From Tamarix chinensis (Eukaryota > Streptophyta > Magnoliopsida > Caryophyllales > Tamaricaceae), in assembly GCA_030549775.1 (NCBI GenBank), contig CM060175.1, forward strand, positions 32,467,262-32,531,261: a DNA stretch of 64,000 nucleotides. The letters run 5' to 3'. Positions 45,447 through 57,733 of the stretch are shown one piece after another. The notes beneath the pieces were generated by a model, which saw only the letters and a list, made by a program, of their open reading frames with translations, did not search any database and was not told where the DNA came from. A program made the translations under genes and the position numbers. Position 1 is the first letter of the stretch. Each line of letters opens with the position of its first letter.

Positions 45447-48400
45447 GCACTACCCTATATGGTTCCCTCCCTCATAAAATTCCTATAGCCCCCACCTACT
45501 CCCTTACACCCCTGTAAAATCCTACACTTGTCTCTCCCTATCGCACAATTTCACCGCTTTATATGCCAACCAACCCTCCCCTTATCTTCTTCCCCCTCTT
45601 ATTTTCCAACTCTAAAACCCTCATTTTACATCACCCACTACCACCACCGTGAGTCACCACTTCCGCCTCTTGCTACTTGTCCCTTATAGTTGTGTCCTTC
45701 TTTCTCCTACCTACTTAGTATATTTTATTTTAATATTTTGTTATTATTAGCATTATTATTATTATTATTATTATCACTAAGATTTGATTAAGGAAATATA
45801 GAAAAAGCAAAAAGGAGTAAAAAGAAGGTGAAATGACTAGTTATACTATTTTTATATGTTGTGAGCAAACCCTTTCCTATGATGAGGCATAGGAGTGTGC
45901 TTTAAGCCTGGAGTCCTATTAGGTAAGGATATAGTTAAGGCTTTAGGTTATGTTATGAATTATGTGTTTATGGGTGTATTGGTGTATGATGCGTACTTAT
46001 ATGTGAATGTGAACTAAGTGTGTGTGGTACAATTTAACTTGCAAGGAAATAATGTATGCTGAGCATGATTGGCATTATAGGTAATATGTGTGATATACTT
46101 GTATGAATGACATGTTCTTATGTATGGTTGAGTTATTATGACTTTTATGATTAGAGGTCTTAAGTGGGTTTAAGTGGTTGTGGGAAACTCAAAGAAATAA
46201 AGAGGATGGAGTAAGTAAGGAGAAGTGGGGAAAAAGCCCAAGTGTTTTATAAAATATGGATGAGAAAATAAAGGAAGAAAGTAATAAAATGAAGATTTAG
46301 GGAAAAATCTTACATGGTGTATATAGTCTTTGCATGGAAGAAAACCTTATGTGGGAAAAGTTAGTTTGAGGGTTGACCATGGGGAGGAAAGTATATTTTG
46401 GGTGATCCGTGTGATTGGGGAAGAGTTAGTACATGGGTTGATGGAAGTATGCATGGAATCCTAACTAGGATTTTTGGGGGAAAAACCCATAAGTATAGGG
46501 GTATTGTGAGAGAGGTTAAGGAGGTTGGTTGGACTTTGAGTTGTGAGGAGGAGTGTGTCAGATGGAGGGTGTGTGGCAATTAAAATGGAGGGTAGAGTTG
46601 TGTATGAGGGGAAGGTGTAAAAGAAAAGTGGTGTTTTAGGGTTTTGGGGGGTGACCAACTAGGGTATCATTAGCACATGCAGGAGTTGAGGAATTGGGTT
46701 GTGTAGTTTGGAGTGGATTGAGTAGAGTGATGGTGTTGGAATTAAGGGAGAGGCTAGGGCGACATAGTGTAATACCCCAAATTTTTAGCTAAACCTAATC
46801 CCAAGTAATTAATATCGTAATGTAATTCTAACCTTGGAAATTTTATTTTTCTATCTTACCCTAACTCCCTAATCCTAAATTTTTACCCAACTCAACTTTT
46901 TATTTAAGATTATTAATACATATCCTAACCTAAATTATTTTAACCTAATCCTAATTCTAAACCCAAATCTAAATTCTTTTCCTTTTTCCTTTTATTTTCC
47001 CTTCCCCACTTGCCCAACTTCTTTTATATTCTACATGAGTGAAACCATCATTTTTCCCTAACCAAAATCCCTTATTGTGCTCCATACGGCATGGCCTACA
47101 TACAATACCTTCACCATCACCCACCAACTCCCTTTTTTTCTACATTCAATTTTTTTCCCGAACACCTCTTATCTTCCTACATGCATATATGTGTATGTAA
47201 GGAACATTTAATGCACCAAATTACCCCTCCTTCTCCCTCTGTTTTCCATCAAAAAAAATTGCACCATCATTTGACCTTTATTCCTTTTTCTTTACCTCTC
47301 TTTTTTGTTACCAAAATAGCCATGAAAATCACCATCGATAACACTTATCGTTCCTTCACCACCATCACCGACAAGATTTTCCATTGCCTCACTCCAAGCT
47401 CCAGAAAAACTCGTTATAGCCCACCCCCTAGTTGCATCAAAGCTTGTCGCACCGTACCCACTACCTACGACAAAACACACCGCACCATTCTCTTCTTTCC
47501 TTTCCTTCCTTGCTGCATCAATTCTCGCCATAGCCCACACCCATGTTGTAGCAATGTTTACTGCATCCCATCCCTAGTTACAGCAAAACTTGCTACACCA
47601 TACCCCCTAGCTATAGCAAAACTTGTCGCACCACACCCTCTACCACTGGCAAAACCAACCGATCCCTACACCCTCCTTCATCTTCCCTTTCCATTCCCAA
47701 CCCCATTACTTCAACATCCCTTGTCATTGCTAGCTCCCCTTGGTCGGCAACCCCAACCATTCCCCTCCTTTGTTGTGTAAAATTTTACTAACTACACTTT
47801 CAAGCATTATTTTGGTTGTTATCTGATCCTTTCACTCTTTATTTCCTTAAACCCTTCCTTAATTATTTCATTTAAATTTTAATGATATTTTTATTATTCT
47901 TAGGTAATTTACTAAAAGTTTCAGAAGACGCGGGATAGGATAAGCATGCGTATAGACCGGAGGCTTTTTTGTGAGAGTACTAGTTGATGTTTGGGGTTTT
48001 GTGTTAATGGCTTATATGAATATGTTTATTATCATTTTATATTTATTTTAGCATTAAATGCATTTTGTTGATTATATTATATATTAATATGAAATATATG
48101 ATAGGAAGAAAGTAAGAATAATGGAAGAAGTGTTGATATGAGATTTTTACACTAAGTTATATTTTGTGGATGAATAAAAAGTAGAAGAGTAATATAGGAC
48201 TAATAAAGTTTTATATGTGGGAAAATAATTATATTTAAGGTTTATGTTGGTAAATGGAGTATTTGAAAATAATGATATTGAGGGTATAAGATTTTTGTAA
48301 AATAAGGGTTATTGGCTATCAGTAAGGACTTTTTGGTCAATATGGATTAATATGAGAATTTTGGTATTTTAACATGCTAGGTGGAATAAAAATTTTCTAA

Positions 48401-48497
48401 TAAGATGATTTGGGGTGATTGGAGTGATTATAAATGTCATAAGTTCCTCAAAATGAGAAAACTGTCTAATTTGGGAATAGCAACTGTAAAATGGTAA

Positions 48498-48922
48498 TGT
48501 AACACCCCGAGACGATACGACCATTTGGGGCTACCTTGGAGCACTTTTGAATTGATTAGCTAGCCTTATAAATCAACATGAGTCATTTCAATGTGCTTTA
48601 TCCTCACTCATACACTTTTTGAGAAATTTTTATAAACTTTCAAAACTTCCCAAGAGGGTCACCCATCCTAAAAATTACTCTACGGCCAGCACACTTAACT
48701 ATAGAGTTCTTAGGACAAAATCACCAAAAAAGATGGTATACCATGTTGAAATAAGTATCCATATCAATTCTTATAACACTCTGCTCAATTTGGGGTAGTA
48801 CATTCACCCTCACTCGAAGAACACAACGTCCTCTTTGCTCCTCAACCACAAACTATCTTAATATAGTTTATCCCAGGAATCGTCCTATTAGGTGGATAAC
48901 TAGCTCATCCATCAACTCACGG
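48498..48922 (-). mobile_element. Cassandra TRIM, truncated copy
   Basis: Reverse complement of a Cassandra LTR (48498-48802, TGTAACACCCCGAG to GGGGTAGTACA) plus about 120 bp of internal sequence including the polypurine side (TTCACCCTCACTC) but ending before the primer site near 48922. The 5S-like block is at about 48646-48743. It is more diverged than the copy at 2670-3424. The second LTR is absent. Confidence 0.88.
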
Positions 48923-49234
48923 TTATCAGATTATTAAATCATACTTATGGGAATTAGGTTGTGCATATTGGTTATGATAAAAATGAGGGAATTTGGAGAT
49001 GATATAATATAATTGTATGAACTAATTAGCATAGGAGAATGAATACTAAAGGGAGTGTAATAAAGGTTTGAAAGGATTTAAGGACTTAGACCTATGCTAT
49101 ATGTATATCTGTTTTGAATGTGTCCTATGCCTAAAAATCAATCTTGAATAATTTACTAATCACTTAAAGTAAAAGAGCACGTAAGTAGGGACAAGGTGAT
49201 CTATTTTTCTATATCTATATATATGTATCCCGTT

Positions 49235-49380
49235 CCACAAAGGAGAATAGTGGCTTAGGAGTGTTTTACCCTAAGAAGATATTTTTAATCTCCGTTCAAT
49301 CGGAAAGAATAGTGGTTCAAGTGTGTTGTCCCCGAGAGTTTCAGACCATTCCACCAATTTAAGAATAGTGTGGTCCCTAC
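49235..49380 (+). repeat. array units of N, first part
   Basis: GTTCCACAAAGGAGAATAGTGG and related units, ended by solo LTR S. Confidence 0.65.
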
Positions 49381-49508
49381 TCATCATGAAATGAAAATGT
49401 ATCATTATAACCTATGGAAATTATACTAATGATTTAAAGAATACATGAGTCAGGACCAAGGTGATCTATTTCTCTATATATATATGTATCCCTGTTCCAC
49501 TAGGTAGA

Positions 49509-49513
49509 ATAGT
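49509..49513. repeat. target site duplication of solo LTR S, left copy (ATAGT)
   Basis: Matches 50487-50491. Joining them rebuilds GAATAGTGGCTCGAG, a normal array unit. Confidence 0.85.
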
Positions 49514-50486
49514 TGATGCAGAAGCAAAAAATCAAGAATTGGCTTTCATACTTATGGAACCAATTATTCTTCATTTGAAAAGTGTCTCCCATAAATTTTA
49601 AGACCAACAAATGGTTACGTTGCTCGAAACTTAACAAATAAGCAATTAAGTGTATACGTGCATATGCATGACGTGCAAGGAGGGAGTGACCACATTCATG
49701 GGGAGTATATTGGCAAGATTTTCTAGAATAATTAAGTAATTTTGATAATTTATTAATTATGTAATAAAGTAGGAGAATGAAGTTGGCATAAAGTAGCATA
49801 AAGGTAGCATAATATCTTTTAGCTTAGAATCTTTTGGAATATGCTTTAGCTAGTGGAAAAAAGGTTATATTATTTATTAATGTTGAGCCTATTAGATGTA
49901 TTATGAAGAATTGAAGTTGAAGATCAACATTGAATGAATTATATGTGAGTTCAAGCTTAAACAAATTGAATATGTGTGAATAGTTTGGTTTGAAAGTTTT
50001 AATATCTTCGTCTGTGTAAATTAGAGATTAGTCAATATCTTTTATACTATTCTCAATCTATATTTTCCTACCCTAATTACCATCAAATTCCTACTATATT
50101 TCATGGCTAAAAAAACCCTAAATTGGTATATCAAAAACTTAAATCCTAAAACAATCATTCGAAAACCCCAACCATCCATATCAACCAAACACCACCTTAT
50201 TTTCTCTTCTTCGAACCAAACCCTAAACCATGACTCTAACCATCATCCAAACCCTCACTTTCAAAACCTCATCATCGTCATCTCATCATATTTGAATTAT
50301 TACCACCATCAATGAATCACCATCATCATTTTTCTACCTTAATTTGAACAACCATCATCTTATTTGCATCACTTTCGAACCTTTATTCTTTAAACTCGCC
50401 ATCACCTAGCCTTTATCATCTCATCCAAACTCCATTCGAACTATTAGATCCATATAATTGAATAATACACCCTCCCACACACATCA
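49514..50486 (+). mobile_element. solo LTR S, 973 bp
   Basis: Starts TGATGCAGAAGC, ends CACACATCA, with a perfect ATAGT duplication in an array unit of N. Read on the minus strand it resembles the G2 LTR in layout (GATGATG-rich part, TTAGGGTTTGG, then CTAATCTCTAATTTACAC near the other end), so it probably belongs to a related Ty3/gypsy family. If so, the element sense is plus. No coding frame. Confidence 0.8.
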
Positions 50487-50491
50487 ATAGT
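50487..50491. repeat. target site duplication of solo LTR S, right copy (ATAGT)
   Basis: See 49509-49513. Confidence 0.85.
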
Positions 50492-51254
50492 GGCTCGAGA
50501 TCATTTTGCCCAGAGAAGATGTTTTAATCTCCATTCCACCGAAAAGAATAGTGGCTCGAGTATGTTATCTCTTAGAGTTTCAAACCGTTCCACTGGTTTA
50601 AGAATAGTGGGGTTCTTGCACTCATTCCACTAGTTTAAGAATAGTGGGGTTCCTACACTCAACATATATAAAAGAATGAAAATGAAAATTAATAAAAGGA
50701 TCTGGATCGTAATATGCCTTATGAGATGTTTTATTTCCTTGGTTATTTCCTTTATTATCTAATGTGAAAGCGTGTGTTATTTATATCCCTATTTTGATTG
50801 TATTGTTTCTCGTAGCGTACTGACCACCAGTTTTATGGGTGTTGCTCATTTCCACAAGCAGACCTACCTTATTTTATAGCTAATTGATGATTATTAGCTT
50901 GATGTACTTGCCTTGGGTGAGCACTAAATAAATTGAAAAATGGCATGGCTATCCGGATATTACTATCTCTCTCTTTGGACTCCTATTCCTCTATTTACAC
51001 TATTTATTCCAATCTCTCTATTTTATATCTTGTATCATGGTAGAATCAGGGCATAGGGAGTGCCTCTTCTATGTTGGATGCGGCATGACACCCCTATGTT
51101 TTGTGTTATGGCTTCCGCTATTGAGTTGGGAAGAGTGATAATGAGTAAGGGAAGCTCATTGGGATGTGCATGTCCAGATAGAGGGTTACTTATTGAATTA
51201 GACACGAATAAAATACTAATCAATTAAAGTGAAAGAGTATTGAGTTGGGCCTAG

Positions 51255-51590
51255 ACCGTTATAATGGTAATAATAGTGGCCAGGAGCATTTTAGCCCTAG
51301 AAACCATTCCACCAACAAATAATAGTGGTCAGGCGTGTTCTGCCCTTGAGTAGTATTCCTATTCTACCAGGCATAGCAATGGGGGATTCTGAGCTTAATA
51401 AGAAAAACCTTGGATGATAATAAATCATGGAAAAGACATTAATCACTTACAGTAGAACACCATGTGGCACGTGGACAGGAGCATTTTTGCCCTTGAGACC
51501 ATTCCACGGGCAAATAATGATGGCTAGGTTCATTCTGTCCTGGATTAGTATTTTCATTTCACTGGCCATAATAGTGGGATTCCCCAACTC
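51255..51590 (+). repeat. ATAATAGTGG array of the right M copy
   Basis: Units with ATAATAGTGGCCAGG and ACCATTCCAC spaced about 50-60 bp. Confidence 0.75.
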
Positions 51591-52222
51591 ACGTGGATAT
51601 CATTCGGGAGATGTATAAAGATGGAAGTAAAAACTTGAATTCTGAGCGTGGTGATTAATCTAATAAACTTACTACTTGCATTTTATATATCTTATGTGAT
51701 ATGCCCAGTCTTAGTTATATGGTTACCTTACTCGGTATATAGTGTCCTGATCACCCCTATTATGGGTGTTGCTTATTCCTACTAGTAGTGACCCCTCCTA
51801 AGTCTGTGTAGGTAGGTGATGAAGCCCTTGCTGACTTTGATGCATATAATGAATTGGTTGGGGTAGAGTGACGATCTGATGTTTCTTAAATGGGACCAGA
51901 GAGGGTGCTCTCCAAGCTTTTTATTTCCTAATGTTTCCACCATCTTTATTCCCTCGTAGCAAGGGCATTGTTTTGTATTTTATTTCAATTATGTATTAAC
52001 CCTGACATTTACACACTCTGGTTTCGTTAATTATTATTGAACTGTTATGGGTTTTAATCATCCTTGTTAATGATCTTTGTACATTTATCCTTTTGGTTAG
52101 TACGAGACTGGTCAAGGGTCAATATTATGCTAATCATGGAGGTAGCATCCCCCCCTAATTTTTAGTGTATGATCTTCCTTAACAAACAAAAAATTTCAGC
52201 TATAAATTTTGAGGGTGTTACA

Positions 52223-53600
52223 ATATGAAAGCAGAAAAGAAAAAGATGATGAAATCATTGTGCTGACCATAAAGAGAGGCGTAACCATCCACCTCACTTA
52301 TGCCCAACACAAAGCTAAATTATAGTAACTTGTATAATAAATAACTCTCAATGGAGAGACCAGAAATAAACACAGTTGCGTTGAATAATGCTTTTTAAAG
52401 TTGGAATAAAGAAATTGATAAGAGAAAGCCATAAATTAAAACAAAGCAAAGCAAAAGATAAAGATGGTTGGGCTTCCCCAATTATGGCTTCATATAACAT
52501 ATAACCTACAAAGCAAGACTAATTGCTCCTTTAATGTGACGGGAATGATGTAATACTATGTAAGAGTTCATACGATTAAATACTTAATCTAACTCCCATA
52601 AACTCTTAAAACACAATTTAAGCAATTCATATATTAACATAAAGTGTAATTAAACATGTTACATTATGAGAGAATCCTAGTGAAAACAACATATAAGCTT
52701 AAACAATAATTTATTACACCCATTCAAAATATGATGTTTTCAAAAAAAATTTAAGATAAATGATTACAAATTTGCTATCGTAAATTCTTAGCCAAGTTAG
52801 CTAAAATAGGTTTTAAACAAATTTGAGAAGACATTCGTCGCCAAACATTGTTGTGGGGATATTCACCCGCAACTAGTGCCATGGGGATATTCGACCCCAC
52901 CCTGTGCCATCTATGGCGACGTAGCTACGAAAGATACCTGGTCAGGATTTACAAGCTCTATATGATTAATATAAAGGAGAGAAGATATCAAACTACTATT
53001 GTAACCTCGTTAGTTTATTGATTTCCCTGGCAATGCAACCAATGACTCTTAGATTTTAAATGATTTCCCTTGGAATTTTTGTTCAAAGCCTAAGGTGTCA
53101 ATGTGTTTATCCGTGAATTATTAATATTAATTATTATTGTTAATATGAATTATTAATATATATGTTAGTATTAATTATAATTAATTATTATATTAATTCT
53201 TAATAATATACTATATTATGAATGATAAACAATAATTAATAATTAATAATATGAATTATCATTATTAGTTATTAATGTAATAATAATAATTAATATCAAT
53301 AATATGAATTATTAATTATTATTATTATTTATTATTATGATTAATTATTATTTTAAATTAATATATATTATTAAAATTAAATCTATACACAAATAAAAGA
53401 ATATTATAAGTACGTATTTTTATTAAAATAAAGAACATTCAAAATTATCAATATACATCAATGTATTCTAGATTGGATGAGTTATCAAATATCATTTACC
53501 ACAGAAAATCAAGTTTTTAATGAACAACAATTTTTATCATCAATGACCATATTTTGGTCGCAAGTGTCAATAACAAATAAAAAAAATTATTAGTTGCCAA
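52223..53600. other. non-coding AT-rich region
   Basis: No coding frame or element ends found. An ATT/AAT-rich part lies at 53110-53360. A pair GTGGGGATATTCACCC and ATGGGGATATTCGACCCC lies near 52853-52903. Confidence 0.4.
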
Positions 53601-53653
53601 TGTCCGTTGTTGCTCCATCACTAAATGATTTAGCATCCAACCAAAGTTTTTTC

Positions 53654-53812
53654 GTCACTAAAATAATAATGACGACGTATAATATTGGTCGCTAAAATAA
53701 TAGCGACTACGTATAATATTGGTCACTAAAATAAACAACAATAGGGTATAATATTGGTCATTATAATCAATAATGACAACATATAATGTTGATCATTATA
53801 GTCAATAGCGAC
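53654..53812. repeat. 34-bp tandem array with inverted GTCGCTA/TAGCGAC arms
   Basis: Five units, each GTC(G/A)CTAAAATAATAG-like and joined by TACGTATAATATTG. Arms: GTCACTA/TAATGAC (53654-53673), GTCGCTA/TAGCGAC (53688-53707), GTCATTA/TAATGAC (53757-53777). Such arrays are typical of the subterminal regions of CACTA (En/Spm) DNA transposons. No transposase or CACTA terminus is visible, so the assignment is tentative. Confidence 0.6.
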
Positions 53813-56519
53813 AAGTAATATACACTGTCGTAAATAATATTAGCGGCCAATTCTTTTGTCGTAATTAAATGAATAAATAAATTATCACCAATAACGACCA
53901 TTTTTTCCATCACTACTAAAATCTATTCATTATTAACGACATAATTTATTAGTCACAAATGCCATAATTATATATTCAATAATATAATTGGCATTTAATA
54001 TTCTTCTCAAGCCCTATACTTGTACACACATATATTCATTTTAATCTTCTTAAGCCCTTTATTTGTATACATATATATCTATTTTAACACATGGGTATAA
54101 TTTTCTAAATAAATGTTGACAAACATTCAAATAAATATTTATACAAATAGTTTGTATCAAATTCATAATACAATAAAATATTTGATCAAATATAAATATA
54201 TTACAAAATAGCTAATTGATACTACTGCATTATAAAAATACCATGATTAACGATCATCTAAAAATTAATACTTTCATTCACCAACATAATATACTTAGTC
54301 AATTTGTCAAAAAGAACTGGATTCGTAACAACAGAAATATAAAAACAATAATTAATGTAAGTATCAAATAAATGATAATATATCATATAAAAAGAAAAGA
54401 AAAACACCGCGTCAAATAATAAAAATAAAGAGTATGTATTACACTTCAACCTAAGATAAAAATTACTTTCGAAAAAAATTGACAGGATCCAAAGCAAGCA
54501 TCATTAACCACCTACAACATAAACCTTACCCACCAGCCCTATCACATCCAAACAACACCTCTAAGTAAATTCAATTAATCATGCAAACACAACTTGTCTC
54601 ATAAAAAGATGAAAATAATAATAATACCAAGCACATTCATTCATATCGCCAAATCCACCCTCACAATAGGAGAGACACTAAAAAATAGCTCAATACACCA
54701 TAGCATTTTCATCAATTCAATCTCATAAAAGAAAAAACATCAAAAATAACACAAACCCTTAAAAGAAGACCAACTAACCAACCAACAAAAATCACAACCA
54801 AGCTACAAAAGAATTGTACACCTTGTTTTGTTAGGTCTTATACTACTGTTATTAATTGATTTAATAAATATTATCTAAAATAATATACATACATAAAAAT
54901 TAATTACATGATATTTATAGTTAGTTATCAATTTTCAATAATATATGGTGATTCAACAAAATCAATGAATAAGGTTTAAGTTTGCACTTTTCATTATTAT
55001 GAGAATAAACCTCACCTGTACACAATAAATATTGCTACCACTAGTTAGATTTTTTAAATCAACGCCCTTTACAAAAATATATATCTACTTAGATACTGCT
55101 AGATGCACAATTCAAATATTCAACCGTTGGAGCTAAAAAAAGTATGAAACAAAACTATTAATTGAAATAATAACTCAATCTAAAAGAGAACAATGCAAAC
55201 AACTAAAAAATTATCATTAATTTAACAATCTTATGATAAATTTTAGTGAAGAAAAGAAATATTAATCAAAACATATATACACAATCCTTAAGAGCAACCA
55301 ATATATACCCCAAATCTCCTTATTGAGAGGGATGTGCCTTACATATGATAACAATATGTGCCTATGACATTTAAATACTAATGATACTAATATTGTGACC
55401 TTATCTACTTGTATGTTGGAATCATTCAAACTTTTAAGAAGTTTTAAAGATTTCAAAAAAAAACTTTTGATAATTAAGGTTTCTTGATTTTTTTACCTTT
55501 AGTGTGTCAAGTTCCTTTTTTGTGTGTGTGTGATAGGTCTGGAGGAGATGGATAAGCTTGAAATGGAAAAAAACTAGCTTGTGGAAATGTGTAAGTGTTC
55601 TTGATGGAGAGCCTCTATTAGCTTTTCATAAAGATATTGCATTCCTTATAGGGCTTGTAAGTTGCCTATAACGTGTGCATACCCTTTATAGGCCTCGTAA
55701 GTCACCTATAAAATAGAAATAGTAACATCACTAAAGGTACAAAGATCAATAGTAAATACAAAATACGCTACTACATTGAGACATATAGCATCATACAAAA
55801 TCACAATGAAGGCATCTGTTGTACAATGCACAACCTTACCTTGGAGGCTATCCTAAGGCTACTCAAGGTAGACTATATACAACAAGCAATGGGCACTATG
55901 GGAACCTATAGCATAATTCCCATAATTTATTCATTTTCACTTATCAACTGAATTATTCATATTTCATGTTAATGACCACTTATTCCATCACATACAACTC
56001 ATCACAAATGTTCATAACAACCATCACATATGATTACCAATAAAGAATTCAATCACTTACATTCTCATTAACAAATACGATATCAAAGGAATAGATCATG
56101 ATACATTTATACAACGTACATAGTTTAACAACTTATAAAAATACAAATATAAAGAATCAAGATTCACATCTATGAAGAAATATATAATATCACACCACAA
56201 GACCAATACAACATAAGAATGTTAGGATAGACATACGATAAAGACACACAAACTACACGCCTTATTAATAAATCCCGACATGCTCTTAGCATAACCAAAA
56301 CATGGAATAATACACACTAACACATACAGAGTCTATTAACTATGAGTTTAGAAGGTTTAACTAACCTCCAAACTATCATATCACAAGAAGAACTTAAACA
56401 CCAGCTTTGAAATACACTATAACACCTACCTAAATGACCTTTGAAAATCTAGGACTAAGTTAAGGAAAACTAATTAATACATCAAACAATAAAAAACAAA
56501 TAAATTTTATCAAAACCCA
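53813..56519. other. non-coding AT-rich region
   Basis: No supported gene. Scattered GACATAATTT/ACGACC motifs near 53880-53960 may be further decayed units of the preceding array. CCTTATAGGGCTTGTAAGTTG and CTTTATAGGCCTCGTAAGTC (55645-55705) are two related copies of one short repeat. Confidence 0.4.
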
Positions 56520-57185
56520 TGAAAACAATTAGGGTTTACAACCCTAAATGTTAAACTAAATTAATTTCAAAGAATTGATCCAAATAATAAGTTAGAAACT
56601 CAATTTAATTGATTTTAAATCAAAGCTAACTGATCAATATATGAAAGAATCAAACACAAGTAAATTTCAAAAAACTATTCCTAAAAATTAGGGTTTTAAA
56701 GTTCAAAATACAATTTCAGACACTTCAAATCAAGTAATCCAAATTAAAGATGCTAGAATAAAATCAAGGCCATTTCAAACAATTCTATTAAATTAATTTC
56801 AAAAGAAACAACTATACAAACAACCAATTTCAATTTTTCATTTTGATAATTAGGGTTTTAGGTCCAAAAATGTAATTTGGTCAAATTTTATTAATTAATT
56901 CAAATTAAGTATTTAGAAATGTAATTAGACATATTTTATAACATATTGTATACTCAATTGATAAAAAAATAATAAATGAAAGACCCAATTTTACATAATT
57001 AGGATTTTTGAGCCCGTAATGCAAATTTGATTAAATCTTGCTAAAATATTTAAATTGGTGGTTTGTAATTGAAACTAACATATTCTAATACAAATTATAC
57101 AATACATTTATATAAAAATAGCTCAATCGAATAAATTCAAAAAATCTGCACATAATTGGGTCAAAATCCCAAATTCCAAAAATTA
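56520..57185. repeat. about 160-bp degenerate tandem repeat, five anchor units
   Basis: Anchors AATTAGGG(TTT) lie at about 56527, 56689, 56849, 56998 and 57157, spacing 149-162 bp. The first anchor is a perfect hairpin, TTAGGGTT-TAC-AACCCTAA; the last is TTGGG...CCCAA. Repeated in the second copy at about 60960-61620. Confidence 0.6.
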
Positions 57186-57361
57186 AGTGTATACCACATA
57201 ATTAACCTCTCCAAATCAATCATATAAAAAATACATACTCAATTTAGTAGGTATTTAGTTTAATCAAATCTAATTCATATAAATTTAATCAAAATAAAAG
57301 TTGTATTTTGGGATAATTTATACCAAATAATATCAGCTAAAATAAGTCTGATAAATGTCTG

Positions 57362-57604
57362 CTAATTGTGTACATCACTAGAGGTGGCCATTGGTGGCAT
57401 CACAGTGGTGTTGTGGAGATAGAGTTGGAGCAGGGTCGAGTGACCCACTATGCTCCCCAGCTCATCCAACCATTGTCGTTGTAGCTTTGCTAGTGTGTTG
57501 TAGTCATCTAGTGGTTGCGTTGCGTGGTGGTGGTTGAAGAACACATGTACATAAGGGAATGAAAAGGAAAAGGAGAAAGGGTCAGGCCTTAGCTTATGAA
57601 ACAT
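57362..57604 (-). CDS. small unrecognised ORF (80 aa)
   Basis: Minus-strand frame starting MFHKLRPDPF and ending MPPMATSSDVHN; its middle, DDYNTLAKLQRQWLDELG, looks like ordinary protein sequence rather than low complexity. The near copy at 61798-62085 keeps the frame and extends it to 95 aa with an upstream ATG. I do not recognise it. It ends about 130 bp before an L-type LTR. It could be an exon remnant or chance. Confidence 0.2.
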   Translation of the reverse strand: MFHKLRPDPFSFSFSFPYVHVFFNHHHATQPLDDYNTLAKLQRQWLDELGSIVGHSTLLQLYLHNTTVMPPMATSSDVHN

Positions 57605-57733
57605 GGGAAAGGAAGAGAGAGAGAGAAGGAAAGAAATGGAGGATTGGATAACTGGTTTTTATTTTTTAATAAAGTATATAAAATATGAATAGATGATTTT
57701 ATTTAATTTTCTTTAAAAAAATTGTTGAACAAT

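Larger units (their letters stand above)
46768..51051 (+). mobile_element. LTR-type insertion N inside the right M copy (right edge uncertain)
   Basis: Starts TGTAATACCCCAAATTTT at 46768 and has the giant-LTR plan: pyrimidine part (46970-47780), a GACCGG block (about 47960), array units (49235-49380 and 50490-50660), then GTAGCGTACTGACCACC and GGGTGTTGCTCATTTCCACA (about 50815-50860). CATAG at 46763-46767 recurs at 51052-51056 and may be its duplication, but the right end would then lack CA. It hosts the truncated Cassandra and solo LTR S. Confidence 0.55.
45447..52222 (+). mobile_element. giant LTR, family M, right copy (5' truncated), interrupted by N
   Basis: Matches the left copy in order: pyrimidine part, TACTATTTTTATATGTTGTG block (45847), G-rich middle, then after the N insertion the ATAATAGTGG array (51255-51590), hairpin block CACCCCTATTATGGGTG (51753-51769), GGTAGCATCCCCCCCTAATTT (52140) and GAGGGTGTTACA at 52222. 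The 5' end is missing and abuts the LINE scrap. No coding capacity. Confidence 0.78.

Noticed and set aside
47091..47780. 229-aa plus-strand frame as a protein gene
   Set aside because: Pro/Thr/His/Phe-rich, with short internal repeats (GCAAAACTTG units), no recognisable domain, and located in the pyrimidine-rich module of LTR N.
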